64,000 bases of DNA. Source: Marinilabiliaceae bacterium (GTDB lineage Bacteria; Bacteroidota; Bacteroidia; Bacteroidales; Marinilabiliaceae). The notes beneath the pieces were generated by a model. That model was not told the origin of the DNA and searched no databases. It saw only the letters and a program-made list of their open reading frames with translations. The position numbers were made by a program, and so were the translations under genes. Positions 42,203 to 53,239 of this stretch are shown piece by piece (position 1 is the first letter of the stretch; each line of letters begins with the position of its first letter). The DNA is taken from positions 1 through 64,000 of the forward strand of contig JABUTU010000029.1 in the NCBI GenBank assembly GCA_021443545.1, read 5' to 3'.

Positions 42203-43366
42203 ATGAGAACCAATATTTTGTCATCGTTATCGTTATTGTTATTCTTCTTCTCATTCTCGTTTTTTGCATGTAGTCAGCCTGGAGGGAAACATAAGATATT
42301 CCATGAGTTGACAGAGAAGTCGGAGAAGTATACCCCTACGCAGTATATAACAGACACCACGACCTTTGCTTCGGCGCCTAAGAACGTCATTTTCTTCATA
42401 GGCGACGGCATGGGGCCTGCGCAGCTCTTTGCGGCGTTGACAGCCAATGGTGGTGACCTCTACATGAAGCAGATGCAGGTTTTGGGCATGAGTCAGACCC
42501 AGTCGGCATCGGATTATGTCACCGACTCGGCAGCGGGTGGAACGGCATTGTCGTCAGGCGAGAGAACGACCAATGGAATGATAGGCATGCGTCCCGATTC
42601 GACGCGTATGACCTCGATGCTGGAATTGTCGGAGCGTGCTGGAAAGGCAACTGGACTTGTTGCGACGGTGGTTGTCACACATGCCACGCCAGCCTCGTTC
42701 ATAGCGCATGTGCCGGACCGCAATATGTATGAAGAGATTGCAACATTCTATCCGAAGTCGGGCATCGACATCTTTATAGGAGGCGGCAAGAAGCATTTCA
42801 CAGAGCGAGCTGACGGACGTAACCTCATAGAGGAGATGCAGACAGAGGGCTATCGATTCTACGACGACATAGCAACGTCGCAAGGCGACAAGGAGATGAA
42901 GCAGGCCATATTGGCATATCCTGAGAGTGCTCCAGTGGCAGCAGAGCGCAAGGAGTCGCTTCCCGAATATGTCGGAAAGGCATTAGATGTTCTCTCGCGT
43001 TCAGAGAACGGATTCTTTGTGATGGTTGAGGGTTCTCAGATTGATTATGGAGGACACGAGAACAACCTCAACAAGGTAGTAGGCGAGGCCCTCGACATGG
43101 ATAAGGCATTGGGAGTTGCATTGGAGTTTGCAGCACGTGACCGCGAGACATTGGTCGTCGTCACAGCCGACCATGAGACAGGCGGACTTGTTTTGCACGG
43201 AGGAGACATGGAGAAAGGCGACTTGAAAGCCACCTTTTCGACCCGTGGACATTCGGCAGTCATGGTACCCGTCTATGCAGTAGGACCTGGAGCAGAGGCC
43301 TTTGCGGGTATCTATAAAAACACCGAAGTATTTGAGAAGATAGTCAAGGCATTGAAGTTGAAATAA
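42203..43366 (+). CDS. Alkaline phosphatase (lipoprotein)
   Basis: SFSFFACSQPG lipobox; VIFFIGDGMGPAQ; YVTDSAAGGTALSSGERTTNG; VVTADHETGGL. Confidence 0.93.
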   Translation: MRTNILSSLSLLLFFFSFSFFACSQPGGKHKIFHELTEKSEKYTPTQYITDTTTFASAPKNVIFFIGDGMGPAQLFAALTANGGDLYMKQMQVLGMSQTQSASDYVTDSAAGGTALSSGERTTNGMIGMRPDSTRMTSMLELSERAGKATGLVATVVVTHATPASFIAHVPDRNMYEEIATFYPKSGIDIFIGGGKKHFTERADGRNLIEEMQTEGYRFYDDIATSQGDKEMKQAILAYPESAPVAAERKESLPEYVGKALDVLSRSENGFFVMVEGSQIDYGGHENNLNKVVGEALDMDKALGVALEFAARDRETLVVVTADHETGGLVLHGGDMEKGDLKATFSTRGHSAVMVPVYAVGPGAEAFAGIYKNTEVFEKIVKALKLK

Positions 43367-43380
43367 TATTTCAACACCTG

Positions 43381-43410
43381 TTGGATTAAAAGAATAATTT
43401 ACTACTTTTG
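43381..43410 (+). promoter_or_regulatory. Bacteroidetes-type promoter for tRNA-Thr
   Basis: TTG (43381-43383), N19, TACTTTTG (43403-43410), 13 nt before the mature tRNA. Confidence 0.65.
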
Positions 43411-43423
43411 CATCGTCAAAAGT

Positions 43424-43496
<73 letters not shown>

Positions 43497-43503
43497 CAGA
43501 TAT

Positions 43504-43537
43504 AAGCAATCCGAAACATTTCGGGTTGCTTTTTTTT
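43504..43537 (+). terminator. Rho-independent terminator after tRNA-Thr
   Basis: AAGCAATCCGAAA-ca-TTTCGGGTTGCTT followed by T tract. Confidence 0.85.
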
Positions 43538-43560
43538 ATTACTATTTGTATCTTCGCATC

Positions 43561-44322
43561 ATGATGAGATACGGAAAAATATTATTATCAGTTGTCATAA
43601 CTCTACTTCCATCAGCCGTCATATCGCAGCAGTTCAGTGTTGCCCCTTTAGGGATGAGCGATAGGGAGAACGACCAGCTATATGGACCAGTTGTATCGGT
43701 TGATGAGACGACATGGCGTGTGGATTATTCACGGAGAACGGTTGTCAAGGGAGAGTTTGTCATGTCGTACCTGACAACCTATCGTTCAGATGGAGGAGTG
43801 GAGAGTCAGATAAACAAAGACAATCAAGGCATGGAGCTTACCAAGACCGTTCACCAGTATGAAGAGAATGGTGACAAGAGAGTTTCGACGACCTATTCGT
43901 CGGATGGTCAGCGTACGTTACAGATGCTCTATCTCTACACCTCCGATGGCTTATGTGCCAGCATACGACTGACGGACGCACTGGCGGTGACGATATCGAC
44001 ATCAGAAGTGAGTCATGGTCAGAACTGGTCGGGCGTAGACGAAGTATTTGCAGATGGAGAGGTTCGCGCTACGGTTTACAAGTACAACGATAAGGGGCGG
44101 CTGACAGAGATAAGCGTCAAGAGTAATAATGAGCAGACGCGGACCGAGATGCGACTTGATTCGAATGGGCATCCGGTGAAACAGACGGTCACCTCTACGA
44201 CGCAGAAGAGCACCTATACGTATGAGTATGAGGTGGATGAGCATCGCAATTGGGTGCGTCGTATTAAATATGAAAAGGGAACGCCAGTGATGCTGACGAC
44301 GAGGATAATTAAGTATGAGTAA
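43561..44322 (+). CDS. Hypothetical secreted protein with RHS/YD-like repeats
   Basis: Signal peptide MMRYGKILLSVVITLLPSAVISQ; YNDKGRLTEISVKSN, YEYEVDEHRNWVRRIKYE. The track ORF start at 43465 lies in the tRNA; ATG 43561 preferred. Confidence 0.7.
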   Translation: MMRYGKILLSVVITLLPSAVISQQFSVAPLGMSDRENDQLYGPVVSVDETTWRVDYSRRTVVKGEFVMSYLTTYRSDGGVESQINKDNQGMELTKTVHQYEENGDKRVSTTYSSDGQRTLQMLYLYTSDGLCASIRLTDALAVTISTSEVSHGQNWSGVDEVFADGEVRATVYKYNDKGRLTEISVKSNNEQTRTEMRLDSNGHPVKQTVTSTTQKSTYTYEYEVDEHRNWVRRIKYEKGTPVMLTTRIIKYE

Positions 44323-44800
44323 GAGTTCAGAAGAGAGGATAGAGGAGGCAGTACGGAATTTCTACAAGGGCTACAACTGTTCGCAGTCGATATGTACAGC
44401 CTGGGCGGATGAGTATGGCCTGACAGAGGAGCAGATGGCGAAGCTCTCGTCGTGTTTTGGTGGAGGCATAGGAAGGATGCGTAAGACCTGTGGTGCAGCG
44501 TGTGGGATGTTCATACTGCTCGGACTGAAAGAGGGTAATAGCGTACCAGGCGATAAGGATGCTAAGGCAGCCAACTACGCCGTCGTACAACGTTTAGCAC
44601 GCGAGTTTGCAAAGCGTAACGGAGGCTCCATCGAGTGTTCCGAGCTACTCAAGATGGGGGGTGTTGCGACAACCACACATTACCAGCCCGACGAGCGCAC
44701 AGCACAATACTACGCGAAGCGACCATGTCCGCATATTATAGAAGAGGCAGCGCGTATATGGGCTGAATATGAATCGGGAAATCTAAGGGATGACGAATGA
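44315..44800 (+). CDS. C_GCAxxG_C_C family protein
   Basis: NCSQSICTAWADEYGL; SSCFGGGIGRMRKTCGAACGMFILLGL; CPHIIEEAARI. Confidence 0.85.
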   Translation: MSKSSEERIEEAVRNFYKGYNCSQSICTAWADEYGLTEEQMAKLSSCFGGGIGRMRKTCGAACGMFILLGLKEGNSVPGDKDAKAANYAVVQRLAREFAKRNGGSIECSELLKMGGVATTTHYQPDERTAQYYAKRPCPHIIEEAARIWAEYESGNLRDDE

Positions 44801-44806
44801 TATATT

Positions 44807-45325
44807 ATGAAGAAGAATTTTAAAGAGGAGTTAACACAGGTTAGGGCATTTGCCTTCGACGTCGACGGAGTATTAAGTCAGACACAAGTGCCAATGTACC
44901 CCAATGGTGAGCCTATGAGAACAGCCAACATCAAGGATGGCTATGCTATTCAGTTGGCAGTTAAGATGGGTTATCATATAGCGATTATCACGGGAGGCAA
45001 TACCGAGGCGATACGTGTGCGATTTAGCAATCTTGGTGTTCAGGATATATATATGGGTCAGAGCAATAAGGTCTCAGCCTATGAGAGCTGGAAGACTAAG
45101 AAAGGGCTGACAGATGAGCAGGTGTTGTATATGGGAGATGATATGCCCGACCTGCCCCTGCTGAAGCGTGCTGGAGTACCAACATGTCCTGTTGATGCTG
45201 CAACGGATGTAAAGAGTGTATGTCATTACATATCGCCCTATAAGGGAGGAGAGTGCTGTGTGCGCGATGTGGTTGAGCAGGTACTGCGTGTAAATGGTGA
45301 TTGGGGCAAGGATCTTGATTGGTAA
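44807..45325 (+). CDS. HAD-family hydrolase, 3-deoxy-D-manno-octulosonate 8-phosphate phosphatase-like (KdsC)
   Basis: [69 protein letters not shown]. Confidence 0.9.
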   Translation: MKKNFKEELTQVRAFAFDVDGVLSQTQVPMYPNGEPMRTANIKDGYAIQLAVKMGYHIAIITGGNTEAIRVRFSNLGVQDIYMGQSNKVSAYESWKTKKGLTDEQVLYMGDDMPDLPLLKRAGVPTCPVDAATDVKSVCHYISPYKGGECCVRDVVEQVLRVNGDWGKDLDW

Positions 45326-45341
45326 TAAATATAATACGACT

Positions 45342-46277
45342 ATGAACAGGCTTCTGCGTACTCCAAATTTAATCTTCATAGCACTATTTCAGGTGTTATT
45401 GAGATATTGTGTGATACTGCCAATCCTTCAGAGCGAGGGTATAGAGCCTATCATGGAGCACTGGCAGTTTGCCATACTCATCTTTGCCACGGTCTGCTTG
45501 GCAGCGGCGGGCAATGTGATAAACGACTATTTTGATATCTATATAGATCGAATAAACAGGCCTGATACGATTGTTGTCGATGAGCGTATTAGTCGTCGTA
45601 ATGTCATACTGATACACGTCATCCTGACCCTCATGGGAGTCTTTTCGGGGCTCTACATATCGTTTGTCACGCGACGCGAGGCGTATGTCTTGCTCTTTCT
45701 TGGCGTTGCCGTCCTGCTATGGTTCTATTCGACCCATTTCAAGCGGCAGATGCTTGTGGGCAATCTGGTTGTAGCATTGCTCACGGCATTGATGGTCTAC
45801 GTTGTCATATCGGCTGAATATTCATTTATGCGTGTCAGGGGGCTCTCGTCTCTTATTGAGACTTCGCCAGCCTGTGCGCAAGCATGGAGCTATACGACCA
45901 TGTATGCATTTTTTGCCTTCATATTGAACTTTGCTCGCGAGATGATAAAGGATATTGAGGATGTGGAGGGTGACAGTCAGTATGGCTGTCGCACTATGCC
46001 CGTCATGGCGGGTGTTGAGAATACGAAGCACATCGTGACGGCTCTTCATGCTCTGACACTTCTTCTTCTGTGGATTATATACTTCTTCTCGGAGAGTGTC
46101 AGGGGGCATGTCTATTTCATCTATTATCTACTCTTTCTGCTTACATTGCCGATTATAGTCAATACGATTCTTCTCTATAGAGCCAGCACGTCACGACAGG
46201 TGCATAGAAGCAGTGTCATCAGTAAGCTGACAATGTTGTCGGGAGTGCTGACGACGCTCTATTTCTATTTGTTATAA
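45342..46277 (+). CDS. UbiA-family prenyltransferase (geranylgeranylglycerol-phosphate geranylgeranyltransferase-like)
   Basis: AAAGNVINDYFDIYIDRINRPD motif; multi-TM; REMIKDIEDVEGDSQYGCRTMPV. Track ORF starts at 45294. Confidence 0.9.
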   Translation: MNRLLRTPNLIFIALFQVLLRYCVILPILQSEGIEPIMEHWQFAILIFATVCLAAAGNVINDYFDIYIDRINRPDTIVVDERISRRNVILIHVILTLMGVFSGLYISFVTRREAYVLLFLGVAVLLWFYSTHFKRQMLVGNLVVALLTALMVYVVISAEYSFMRVRGLSSLIETSPACAQAWSYTTMYAFFAFILNFAREMIKDIEDVEGDSQYGCRTMPVMAGVENTKHIVTALHALTLLLLWIIYFFSESVRGHVYFIYYLLFLLTLPIIVNTILLYRASTSRQVHRSSVISKLTMLSGVLTTLYFYLL

Positions 46278-46292
46278 GGGCAATAGAGACGA

Positions 46293-46538
46293 CTATTGTT
46301 GTGGGGTGGAGGTATGACACAGGGCCTCCTCTTCGCTGACCTCTTCAAAACGTCGGAATCGCCTGCCATCGCGTTCAATGGTTTGGAAGAACATATCGTA
46401 ATCGCGCACCCAAACCTTTTGTTCGCCGTAGAGAGCCTGGTAGACAACGAGTTGATGTTCAGGTTTCTCACTGTCGGAAGCTATGTGAAGAATCCTGTAG
46501 TATTTACCCTTAAAATGACGGAAATATAGGTATTGCAT
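46293..46538 (-). CDS. DUF1653 family protein
   Basis: RHFKGKYYRILHIASDSEKPEHQLVVYQALYGEQKVWVRDYDMFFQTIERDG. Confidence 0.85.
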   Translation of the reverse strand: MQYLYFRHFKGKYYRILHIASDSEKPEHQLVVYQALYGEQKVWVRDYDMFFQTIERDGRRFRRFEEVSEEEALCHTSTPQQ

Positions 46539-46544
46539 TTGGTT

Positions 46545-48638
46545 CTAAAGATTGTCGTCGAGGTATGTTTTGATTCGTCGTATCAGGTGGGCTCTGTCGA
46601 TTCCTATGACATTATGTTCATGACCGGGATAGAAGGCAGCATCTAAGATGATGCCCTTGTCGGTGGCTGCTTTCATGAGTTCGAAATGGTGTTGAGGCAC
46701 CACGACGCCATCCTGATAGCCGTGTATCAGGAGAGTCTTAGCCTTGAGCTTGTCGATGGAGTTGGCAATGGTATTGTTTTTATATCCCTCGGGATTCTCC
46801 TGAGGAGTATCCATATATCTCTCGCCATACATAACCTCGTATAGACGCCAGTCGGTGACTGGTCCGCCAGCGATGCCAACCTTGAATACCTCGGGGTATT
46901 TTGTGAGCATCGTCAGAGTCATGAAGCCCCCGAAGCTCCAGCCATGGATGGCAATGCGGGATGTGTCGACATAGCCGAGTGAACGGAGATAATTGATGCC
47001 CACCATTTGGTCTTCACTCTCGCATGTCCCAAGCTGTCGGTGAGTGCAATGTTCAAAGTTGACACCACGATTTTCGCTTCCCCTGTTGTCCATCGTCCAG
47101 ACTATATAACCCTCCTGAGCAAGGTATAACATCCAAGGCGAGGCACCGCCTAACCACCCCTTGTCGACCAGATGGGTATGTGAGCCACCGTAGAGGTAGA
47201 CAAGGACTGGATATTTCTTGCTTGGAATGAAGTTAGGAGGCAGTATGATGCGACCAGTCAGTTTGTGAACACCATTTGCGCTCTTAAGGTCGACGAACTT
47301 AATTGATGGGAGGTGAGTCCCCTTGTATGGGTCGTCGCAGCGGCTGAGTTCGAGCACCTCCTGGTCGCTCTGTAGGTCAATAACAGATGTGCGAACAGCG
47401 ACATCCAACGAAGAGTGGATATCGACCAGATAGCGTTTGCCCGACATGTAGTTGGCACGATGCATGCCCTCGCCAAAGGAGAGACGCTTAGGCTCCTGAC
47501 CACCTTTGATGCCGACAGCATAGATGTCGCGACATAGGTAGCTCTCCTTATTGGCCTGGAAGATGACCCTATTGCGTTTATGGTCGTAACCAATAAGCTC
47601 TGTGACACACCACTTGCCTTTGGTCAGTTGCTTTCTATTACCCGTATTTATGTCGTACTTATAGATGTGGAGATATCCATCGCGTTCAGAGAGCCAGAGA
47701 AAGCTCTTCTCATCGATGAAGAGAGCCGGAGTGCATGGCTCAACCCATGTGTGGCTTTTCTCCTCGAAGAGCGTTGTGGTTTTCTTTCCCGTCGTGGTGT
47801 CATACAGATTGAACCACATATGATTCTGTCCGCGGTTGACCTCAGCGACAGCAAGCGTCTTATTATCGGGAGACCAACTCAGATTAGTCAGATAACGGTT
47901 GTCGTCGTAGCCCTCAGTCCTCAGATATGATATACTATTAGTCTTGACGTCGAGGATACCTATGCTGACCTTATGACTTGTTCCGCCTGCCATAGGGTAG
48001 CGAACAGTGTATGGATGAGCGATACCGCCAGCCACCTCTGGAATCATAACCATCGGGTATTCGGTCACCATACGTTCGTCCATACGATAGAAAGCCATTT
48101 TGGAACCATCTGGCGACCAGAAGATACCCTTCTCGATGCCGAACTCATCACGATGGACAGAGGTGCCGAATTTCAAACCATCAGCAATAGTGTCGTTTAT
48201 CTGAAGAGGACCACGTGAGTAGGGCGACTGGACGAAGAGCGTATCCCCTTTGTGATAGGCCACGCATCTGCCAGCAAGCGACAAGTCGTAGTCGCTCGTG
48301 ATACCCATATATGCCAATGTCTTTGTCCCGTTCTCCGAGAGGAAGAGAGCCTGAGTCTCCATATTGTAATTCCAATGCGAATCGGGAGTAATCCATGTCT
48401 GTCGATAGTCGTGAGGAATACTATTATGAGCTGTATTACCCAAAACGACTTTGAAGGACCGTTTGGACCTGTCATAGCAAAGCAGGTCGTCAGTCTCGGA
48501 GCAGAATTCGGTATATTCAGGGCGAGGAGCAATCTTGTAATATTCGGGCGTTCCAGGAGTGGTGTTTTCAATAGTAAGCTGAGCCGATGCAGCAATAGAC
48601 GAAAGAGTCATCATCAGAAGAGATATTCTGTAGTTCAT
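46545..48638 (-). CDS. S9 family peptidase, dipeptidyl peptidase IV-like
   Basis: DPPIV N-terminal propeller; GWSFGGFMTL nucleophile; HGYQDGVVVPQHH. Confidence 0.93.
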   Translation of the reverse strand: MNYRISLLMMTLSSIAASAQLTIENTTPGTPEYYKIAPRPEYTEFCSETDDLLCYDRSKRSFKVVLGNTAHNSIPHDYRQTWITPDSHWNYNMETQALFLSENGTKTLAYMGITSDYDLSLAGRCVAYHKGDTLFVQSPYSRGPLQINDTIADGLKFGTSVHRDEFGIEKGIFWSPDGSKMAFYRMDERMVTEYPMVMIPEVAGGIAHPYTVRYPMAGGTSHKVSIGILDVKTNSISYLRTEGYDDNRYLTNLSWSPDNKTLAVAEVNRGQNHMWFNLYDTTTGKKTTTLFEEKSHTWVEPCTPALFIDEKSFLWLSERDGYLHIYKYDINTGNRKQLTKGKWCVTELIGYDHKRNRVIFQANKESYLCRDIYAVGIKGGQEPKRLSFGEGMHRANYMSGKRYLVDIHSSLDVAVRTSVIDLQSDQEVLELSRCDDPYKGTHLPSIKFVDLKSANGVHKLTGRIILPPNFIPSKKYPVLVYLYGGSHTHLVDKGWLGGASPWMLYLAQEGYIVWTMDNRGSENRGVNFEHCTHRQLGTCESEDQMVGINYLRSLGYVDTSRIAIHGWSFGGFMTLTMLTKYPEVFKVGIAGGPVTDWRLYEVMYGERYMDTPQENPEGYKNNTIANSIDKLKAKTLLIHGYQDGVVVPQHHFELMKAATDKGIILDAAFYPGHEHNVIGIDRAHLIRRIKTYLDDNL

Positions 48639-48671
48639 AACGATAATATTGAGGTAATATATAGGGAGGTA

Positions 48672-49604
48672 TTAGTCATTTCTGCAAAACCATTGAGCAA
48701 TGAGAGTGCCCGATATGGAGTGCCAGGCACACGATATGGCACATGGGACGACAGCGAGGGGGTTCGATGCGAGGAAGAACTGTGAGGCGAGGTTGGTAGC
48801 CAATCCTGCATTCTGCATGCCAACCTCGATGCTTATTGTTCGTTTCTTAGCTGTCGAGAAGTGGAAAAGAGAGCCTGTGAGATAGCCTAAGGCATACCCC
48901 AAACCATTGTGGAATAAAACAGCGAAGAAGGTAATACCCAATAGCGAAAGACCGCCGTCGATTATGTATGGACGTACTGTCGCAACAACACCTCCGACAA
49001 TCAGAGCAAGACCTACAACGCTCACCGCTGGCATGAGACGTTTTACAGGAGCTATTATGGTATTCATACGGGAAGATTTAGCTGAGAGCATATTCAGGCC
49101 GAAGCCCAGAGCGACAGGAATTATGGTGACGATGAGTATTCCCTGGAACATACCGATGGTATCCACATCGACCTGTTCGCCAGCGAGCAGGAGAACGAGG
49201 AGTGGCGTGAGGAGTGGCGAGAGAAGAGTCGAGGCTGTTGTCATCCCGACAGAGAAGGCCACGTCGCCCTTGCAGAGGAACGACATGATATTGCTCGATA
49301 CGCCACCTGGACAGCATCCGACAAGTACAATGCCAATCATCAGAGGAGTGTCGAGGCAGAGGAGCGACGAGACGGTAATGGCGATGAGAGGCATGAGAGA
49401 GTATTGGGCACACGTGCCAATAAGAATATCGAGAGGCCGTGATGCCAAAATGCGGAAGTCGTTGGCAGAGAGAGTCACACCCATGCCAAGCATGATGATG
49501 CCGAGAATGGTGGTCTGAGTCGTTCCCCTGACCCATTCGAAGAGAGAGGGAAAGAACATTGCAACGACAGCAGCTGCTATTACGATGAGCGATGTATGTT
49601 TCAT
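48672..49604 (-). CDS. Bile acid:sodium symporter (BASS) family transporter
   Basis: GVTLSANDFRILASRPLDILIGTCAQYSLMPLIA; VGCCPGGVSSNIMSFLCKGDVAFSVGMTTASTLLSPLLTP. Confidence 0.93.
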   Translation of the reverse strand: MKHTSLIVIAAAVVAMFFPSLFEWVRGTTQTTILGIIMLGMGVTLSANDFRILASRPLDILIGTCAQYSLMPLIAITVSSLLCLDTPLMIGIVLVGCCPGGVSSNIMSFLCKGDVAFSVGMTTASTLLSPLLTPLLVLLLAGEQVDVDTIGMFQGILIVTIIPVALGFGLNMLSAKSSRMNTIIAPVKRLMPAVSVVGLALIVGGVVATVRPYIIDGGLSLLGITFFAVLFHNGLGYALGYLTGSLFHFSTAKKRTISIEVGMQNAGLATNLASQFFLASNPLAVVPCAISCAWHSISGTLIAQWFCRND

Positions 49605-49605
49605 A

Positions 49606-52173
49606 TTATCCGTTTAAATCAACGACAGTTATACCAGCGCCACCCATACGGACATCCTCATCGCGTATGGCAGTAACACCATTAATCTCGCGAAGGTAGA
49701 GACGTATCTGTTGGCGAAGAATGCCGTTACCCTTGCCGTGGAGGATACGCACCTGACTCTGTTCGCATATTATAGCTTCATCTATGAAAGAGGCAACCTG
49801 TTCGATGGCCTCATCGGTACGCATACCACGTATGTCAATCTCGGCTTTGAAGTTAAGCTTCTTCTCACGCACAGCCTCCATGACATTGCTATAGACACGC
49901 TGTAGCGATGCATCGCTCTGCTTGGTAGCCTTTCGTGCGGCAGAGCGACTGATTGTGCGTAGCCTGTTGAGCTTGATATTTGTCTGGAGATTGCCCATTG
50001 CGACGATGGCCTCATTGCGGTTCAACCGAAGTACTTCGCCGCATCGTTCGGGGTTGTTGTCAATCATGACGTATGCACCGACGACGATGGGCTCCTCCTT
50101 AGGAGAGGGGAGGGTTGTGGGTTGTTGTTCGTTGCGTCGTTTCTCACGTTGTTCCTGACGTCGTCGTATCTTATCTATTTTACGATTTATCAGTTCTTCA
50201 TTCTCCTTTTGGCTCTCATCGATAGGAGACTCAAGGTTTTGGTCGCGGAAGCTCTTCATCTGTTCGCGAAGCAGTCGGGTTTTTTCCTTCTCGGCCTGAG
50301 ACTCACGTATGCCGCGAATGGTGTTTTCGATTATGCGGTTAGCCTCTTCGATGAGTTGCTTAGCCTCGGCACGAGCCTTCTCGAGAATCTCCTTTCTCTC
50401 TTGACGGATATGCTTTAGCCCTGTGTCGTATTGGTTTTCGAGATTCTCGACATGTTTCTCCCGTATGTGAATCTGCTCCCTTCGCTGTTCGTAGTAGTGC
50501 TTATCGCGAATTATCTCACGTAAGTGCTTATCGAAGTCGAGATGTTCCTGTCCTATTTTCTCCTTAGCAGCCTGAAGAACCTCAGAGGGCAGACCAATCT
50601 TATTTGCTATTTCGAAGGCGAAAGAGCTGCCCGGCTGGCCCATCCGGAGTTTGAAGAGCGGTTCGATGTTGTGGGTGTCGAAGAGCATAGCCGAGTTGAT
50701 GATGCCATCGGTCTGAGCAGCAAAATGTTTGAGATTTGTGTAGTGTGTTGTTATGACGCCCCATGCGCCACGGCGGTTCAGTTGGTCGAGCACGCTCTCG
50801 GCGATAGCACCGCCGATGGCTGGTTCTGTTCCTGTGCCGAACTCATCAATAAGCAGGAGAGTCGCCTCATTGCTTTGGCGCAGGAAGAACTTCATATTAG
50901 TCAGGTGCGATGAATAGGTCGACAGGTCGTTCTCGATGCTCTGTTCATCACCCATATCGATGAAAATATCGTTGTATATACCCATACGGCTTCCCTCATT
51001 GACAGGGATAAGGAGGCCGCACTGAGTCATGTAGTGAAGGATGCCAACAGTCTGCAGACAGACCGATTTTCCACCAGCATTCGGACCTGAGATGATGGCG
51101 ATGCGACTGCTTGGTTTTTTGAGCTCTATATCGAGAGGGACAATGCTTTTGCCCTGTTCTTTGAGTTGTGCGAGGAGTAGGGGATGACGACCAGCGCATA
51201 TGAGCGATTCAGGCTTGTTTACTACTTCGGGCATGATGGCATCGGTGTCGATGGCATATAGGGCCTTGGCACGAATGAAATCGATATGAGCAAGCATCAT
51301 GACACCATCAAGAATATCGTTGATGTAGGGGCGAATATTATCGCTCATCGATGTCAGAATGCGGATAATCTCACGACGCTCAGCATATTGCAGTTCGCGA
51401 AGGTCGTTGTTGAGCATAACGATTTCGGTGGGTTCAATATAGGAGGTACGACCAGTTGCCGACTCATCCATCACGATGCCCTGCAGGCGTCGTTTATTGG
51501 CAGCTGCGACAGGGATAACGGCGCGTCCGTCGCGAATGCTTATCTCGGCGTCCGACTCTACGATGCCGTCGGCCTGAGCCTGACGGAGAATCTGGTTGAG
51601 ACGTTTTGTTATGGTACTCTTCTTTGAAAGAATCTCGCGACGAGCCTGTGCCAGTTCTGGTGATGCGTTATCGCGTATATGTCCATGTTTATCCACCACG
51701 CGGTCGATGGTCTCGATGAGGAGAGGGAACGACTGTATATCTTCTGCGCACAGACAGAGGTCGGGGTATGTCGAGTAGGGGGCGTTCAGGATTGACACCT
51801 CACGTGCTGTCTCGTTTTTTATGCTCGAAAGGAAAAAGAGCATTGTATGGCGTATCATGACGAGAATAGTCCGTAGCGAAGAGAGTTGTTCCTCCTCAAG
51901 GAAGAGGCCCACTATGCGTATTCTGCTAAGCATCTCGCGAGGGTCCGAAAACTGGTCGTGCGGTAGTTTGTCGTTATCTTCCGACTGGATGAGACGAACC
52001 ATGTCGTCGACCTCCCTCAGTTGGTGCATAATAGAGTCGTAATCAGATGAGAAAGAGATAGCATCGACCTCCTCGCGACCGAGAGAGCTCTTGCAGCGGT
52101 GGGATATCTCATCACGAACGAATCGGAAATGAAGTTTGTCTTCTATATTATTGGGATATAACATCGTCATCAA
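49606..52173 (-). CDS. mutS2: Endonuclease MutS2
   Basis: ISGPNAGGKSVCLQTVG Walker A; LLLIDEFGTGTEPAIGGAIAE; C-terminal Smr domain EIDIRGMRTDEAIE...ILHGKGNGIL. Confidence 0.95.
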   Translation of the reverse strand: MMTMLYPNNIEDKLHFRFVRDEISHRCKSSLGREEVDAISFSSDYDSIMHQLREVDDMVRLIQSEDNDKLPHDQFSDPREMLSRIRIVGLFLEEEQLSSLRTILVMIRHTMLFFLSSIKNETAREVSILNAPYSTYPDLCLCAEDIQSFPLLIETIDRVVDKHGHIRDNASPELAQARREILSKKSTITKRLNQILRQAQADGIVESDAEISIRDGRAVIPVAAANKRRLQGIVMDESATGRTSYIEPTEIVMLNNDLRELQYAERREIIRILTSMSDNIRPYINDILDGVMMLAHIDFIRAKALYAIDTDAIMPEVVNKPESLICAGRHPLLLAQLKEQGKSIVPLDIELKKPSSRIAIISGPNAGGKSVCLQTVGILHYMTQCGLLIPVNEGSRMGIYNDIFIDMGDEQSIENDLSTYSSHLTNMKFFLRQSNEATLLLIDEFGTGTEPAIGGAIAESVLDQLNRRGAWGVITTHYTNLKHFAAQTDGIINSAMLFDTHNIEPLFKLRMGQPGSSFAFEIANKIGLPSEVLQAAKEKIGQEHLDFDKHLREIIRDKHYYEQRREQIHIREKHVENLENQYDTGLKHIRQERKEILEKARAEAKQLIEEANRIIENTIRGIRESQAEKEKTRLLREQMKSFRDQNLESPIDESQKENEELINRKIDKIRRRQEQREKRRNEQQPTTLPSPKEEPIVVGAYVMIDNNPERCGEVLRLNRNEAIVAMGNLQTNIKLNRLRTISRSAARKATKQSDASLQRVYSNVMEAVREKKLNFKAEIDIRGMRTDEAIEQVASFIDEAIICEQSQVRILHGKGNGILRQQIRLYLREINGVTAIRDEDVRMGGAGITVVDLNG

Positions 52174-52330
52174 CTATTGTCAGTTACAAAAGTACGTAAA
52201 AATGAATTTTTTGCTAAGTACGGGATGATATTTTTTGGATGAAATGAGGAATGACAACATTATAAAATGCACTATCATTCATACTTATATCGGATATTCT
52301 TTGTAATTTCGCAATATACAAAATTTCTGT

Positions 52331-53236
52331 ATGTTCGTAGTTAATATTATAGTAGCCGTTTTGGTTGGAGCCTTCATAGGATGGATAACTAACCATGTGG
52401 CAATCAAGATGTTGTTTAAGCCATTAGAGGCAAAATACATATTTGGATGGCGTATACCAGGCACACCGGGAGTCATTCCTCGCAACCGCGTCGAACTGGG
52501 TCAGGGTATGGCAAATATGGTCTCCAAGAAGTTGCTGACACCAGAGGCATTGAGCAAGCGTCTCCTCAGTCAGGAGATGATATCAAAGATTGATGGATTC
52601 ATATTGCGTTATATATCGAAAGTTAAGGATTCGGACCCATCTGTTGGTGACTATCTGCGAAAATTGATAGGCACGGATGCTGTTGATGGGATTGGGACCA
52701 CCATAATGGGGAGTCTTGAGGAGAGCGTTAATGCTAAGCTTGCTGACCCGTCTCTGGCTCAGTTGCTGACCGACAAGATTTTATCTCAGTTATCATCGAG
52801 GAATCCTCTCCTTGCCATGGCATTTCCAATGTTTAAGGATGGGTTGTCGCAGAATATATCCTCATTTCTTAAGGAGAGCGGTGCACCAATGATTCTGGAT
52901 ATGGTCAGGAGTCAGGGAGGCAGAATTATGGACCAAAAGATGTCGTCAGTCATCGACAACTACTCGGCACAGGTCGATGCATTGCGTGCAAGCATCGTCG
53001 GCCTCTATAAGAAGATAGTCAGCGAACAGTTGCCACGCATGCTCAACAACCTTGATATCAGTGCCTTGGTGCGTCATGAGGTTGAGCATATGGATGTAGA
53101 ACGTCTGGAGGAGATAGTGCTTGACGTGATGCGTAAGCATCTCAATTTCATCGAATGGGTCGGTGCTGTGCTTGGTGCTATACTTGGACTTATCAATGTC
53201 CTTCTGAATGCCAGTGTGACACCTTTTCTTTCGTGA
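52331..53236 (+). CDS. DUF445 family membrane protein
   Basis: GAFIGWITNHVAIKMLFKPLEAKYIFGWRIPGTPGVIPRNRVELGQGMANMV. Confidence 0.88.
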   Translation: MFVVNIIVAVLVGAFIGWITNHVAIKMLFKPLEAKYIFGWRIPGTPGVIPRNRVELGQGMANMVSKKLLTPEALSKRLLSQEMISKIDGFILRYISKVKDSDPSVGDYLRKLIGTDAVDGIGTTIMGSLEESVNAKLADPSLAQLLTDKILSQLSSRNPLLAMAFPMFKDGLSQNISSFLKESGAPMILDMVRSQGGRIMDQKMSSVIDNYSAQVDALRASIVGLYKKIVSEQLPRMLNNLDISALVRHEVEHMDVERLEEIVLDVMRKHLNFIEWVGAVLGAILGLINVLLNASVTPFLS

Positions 53237-53239
53237 CCA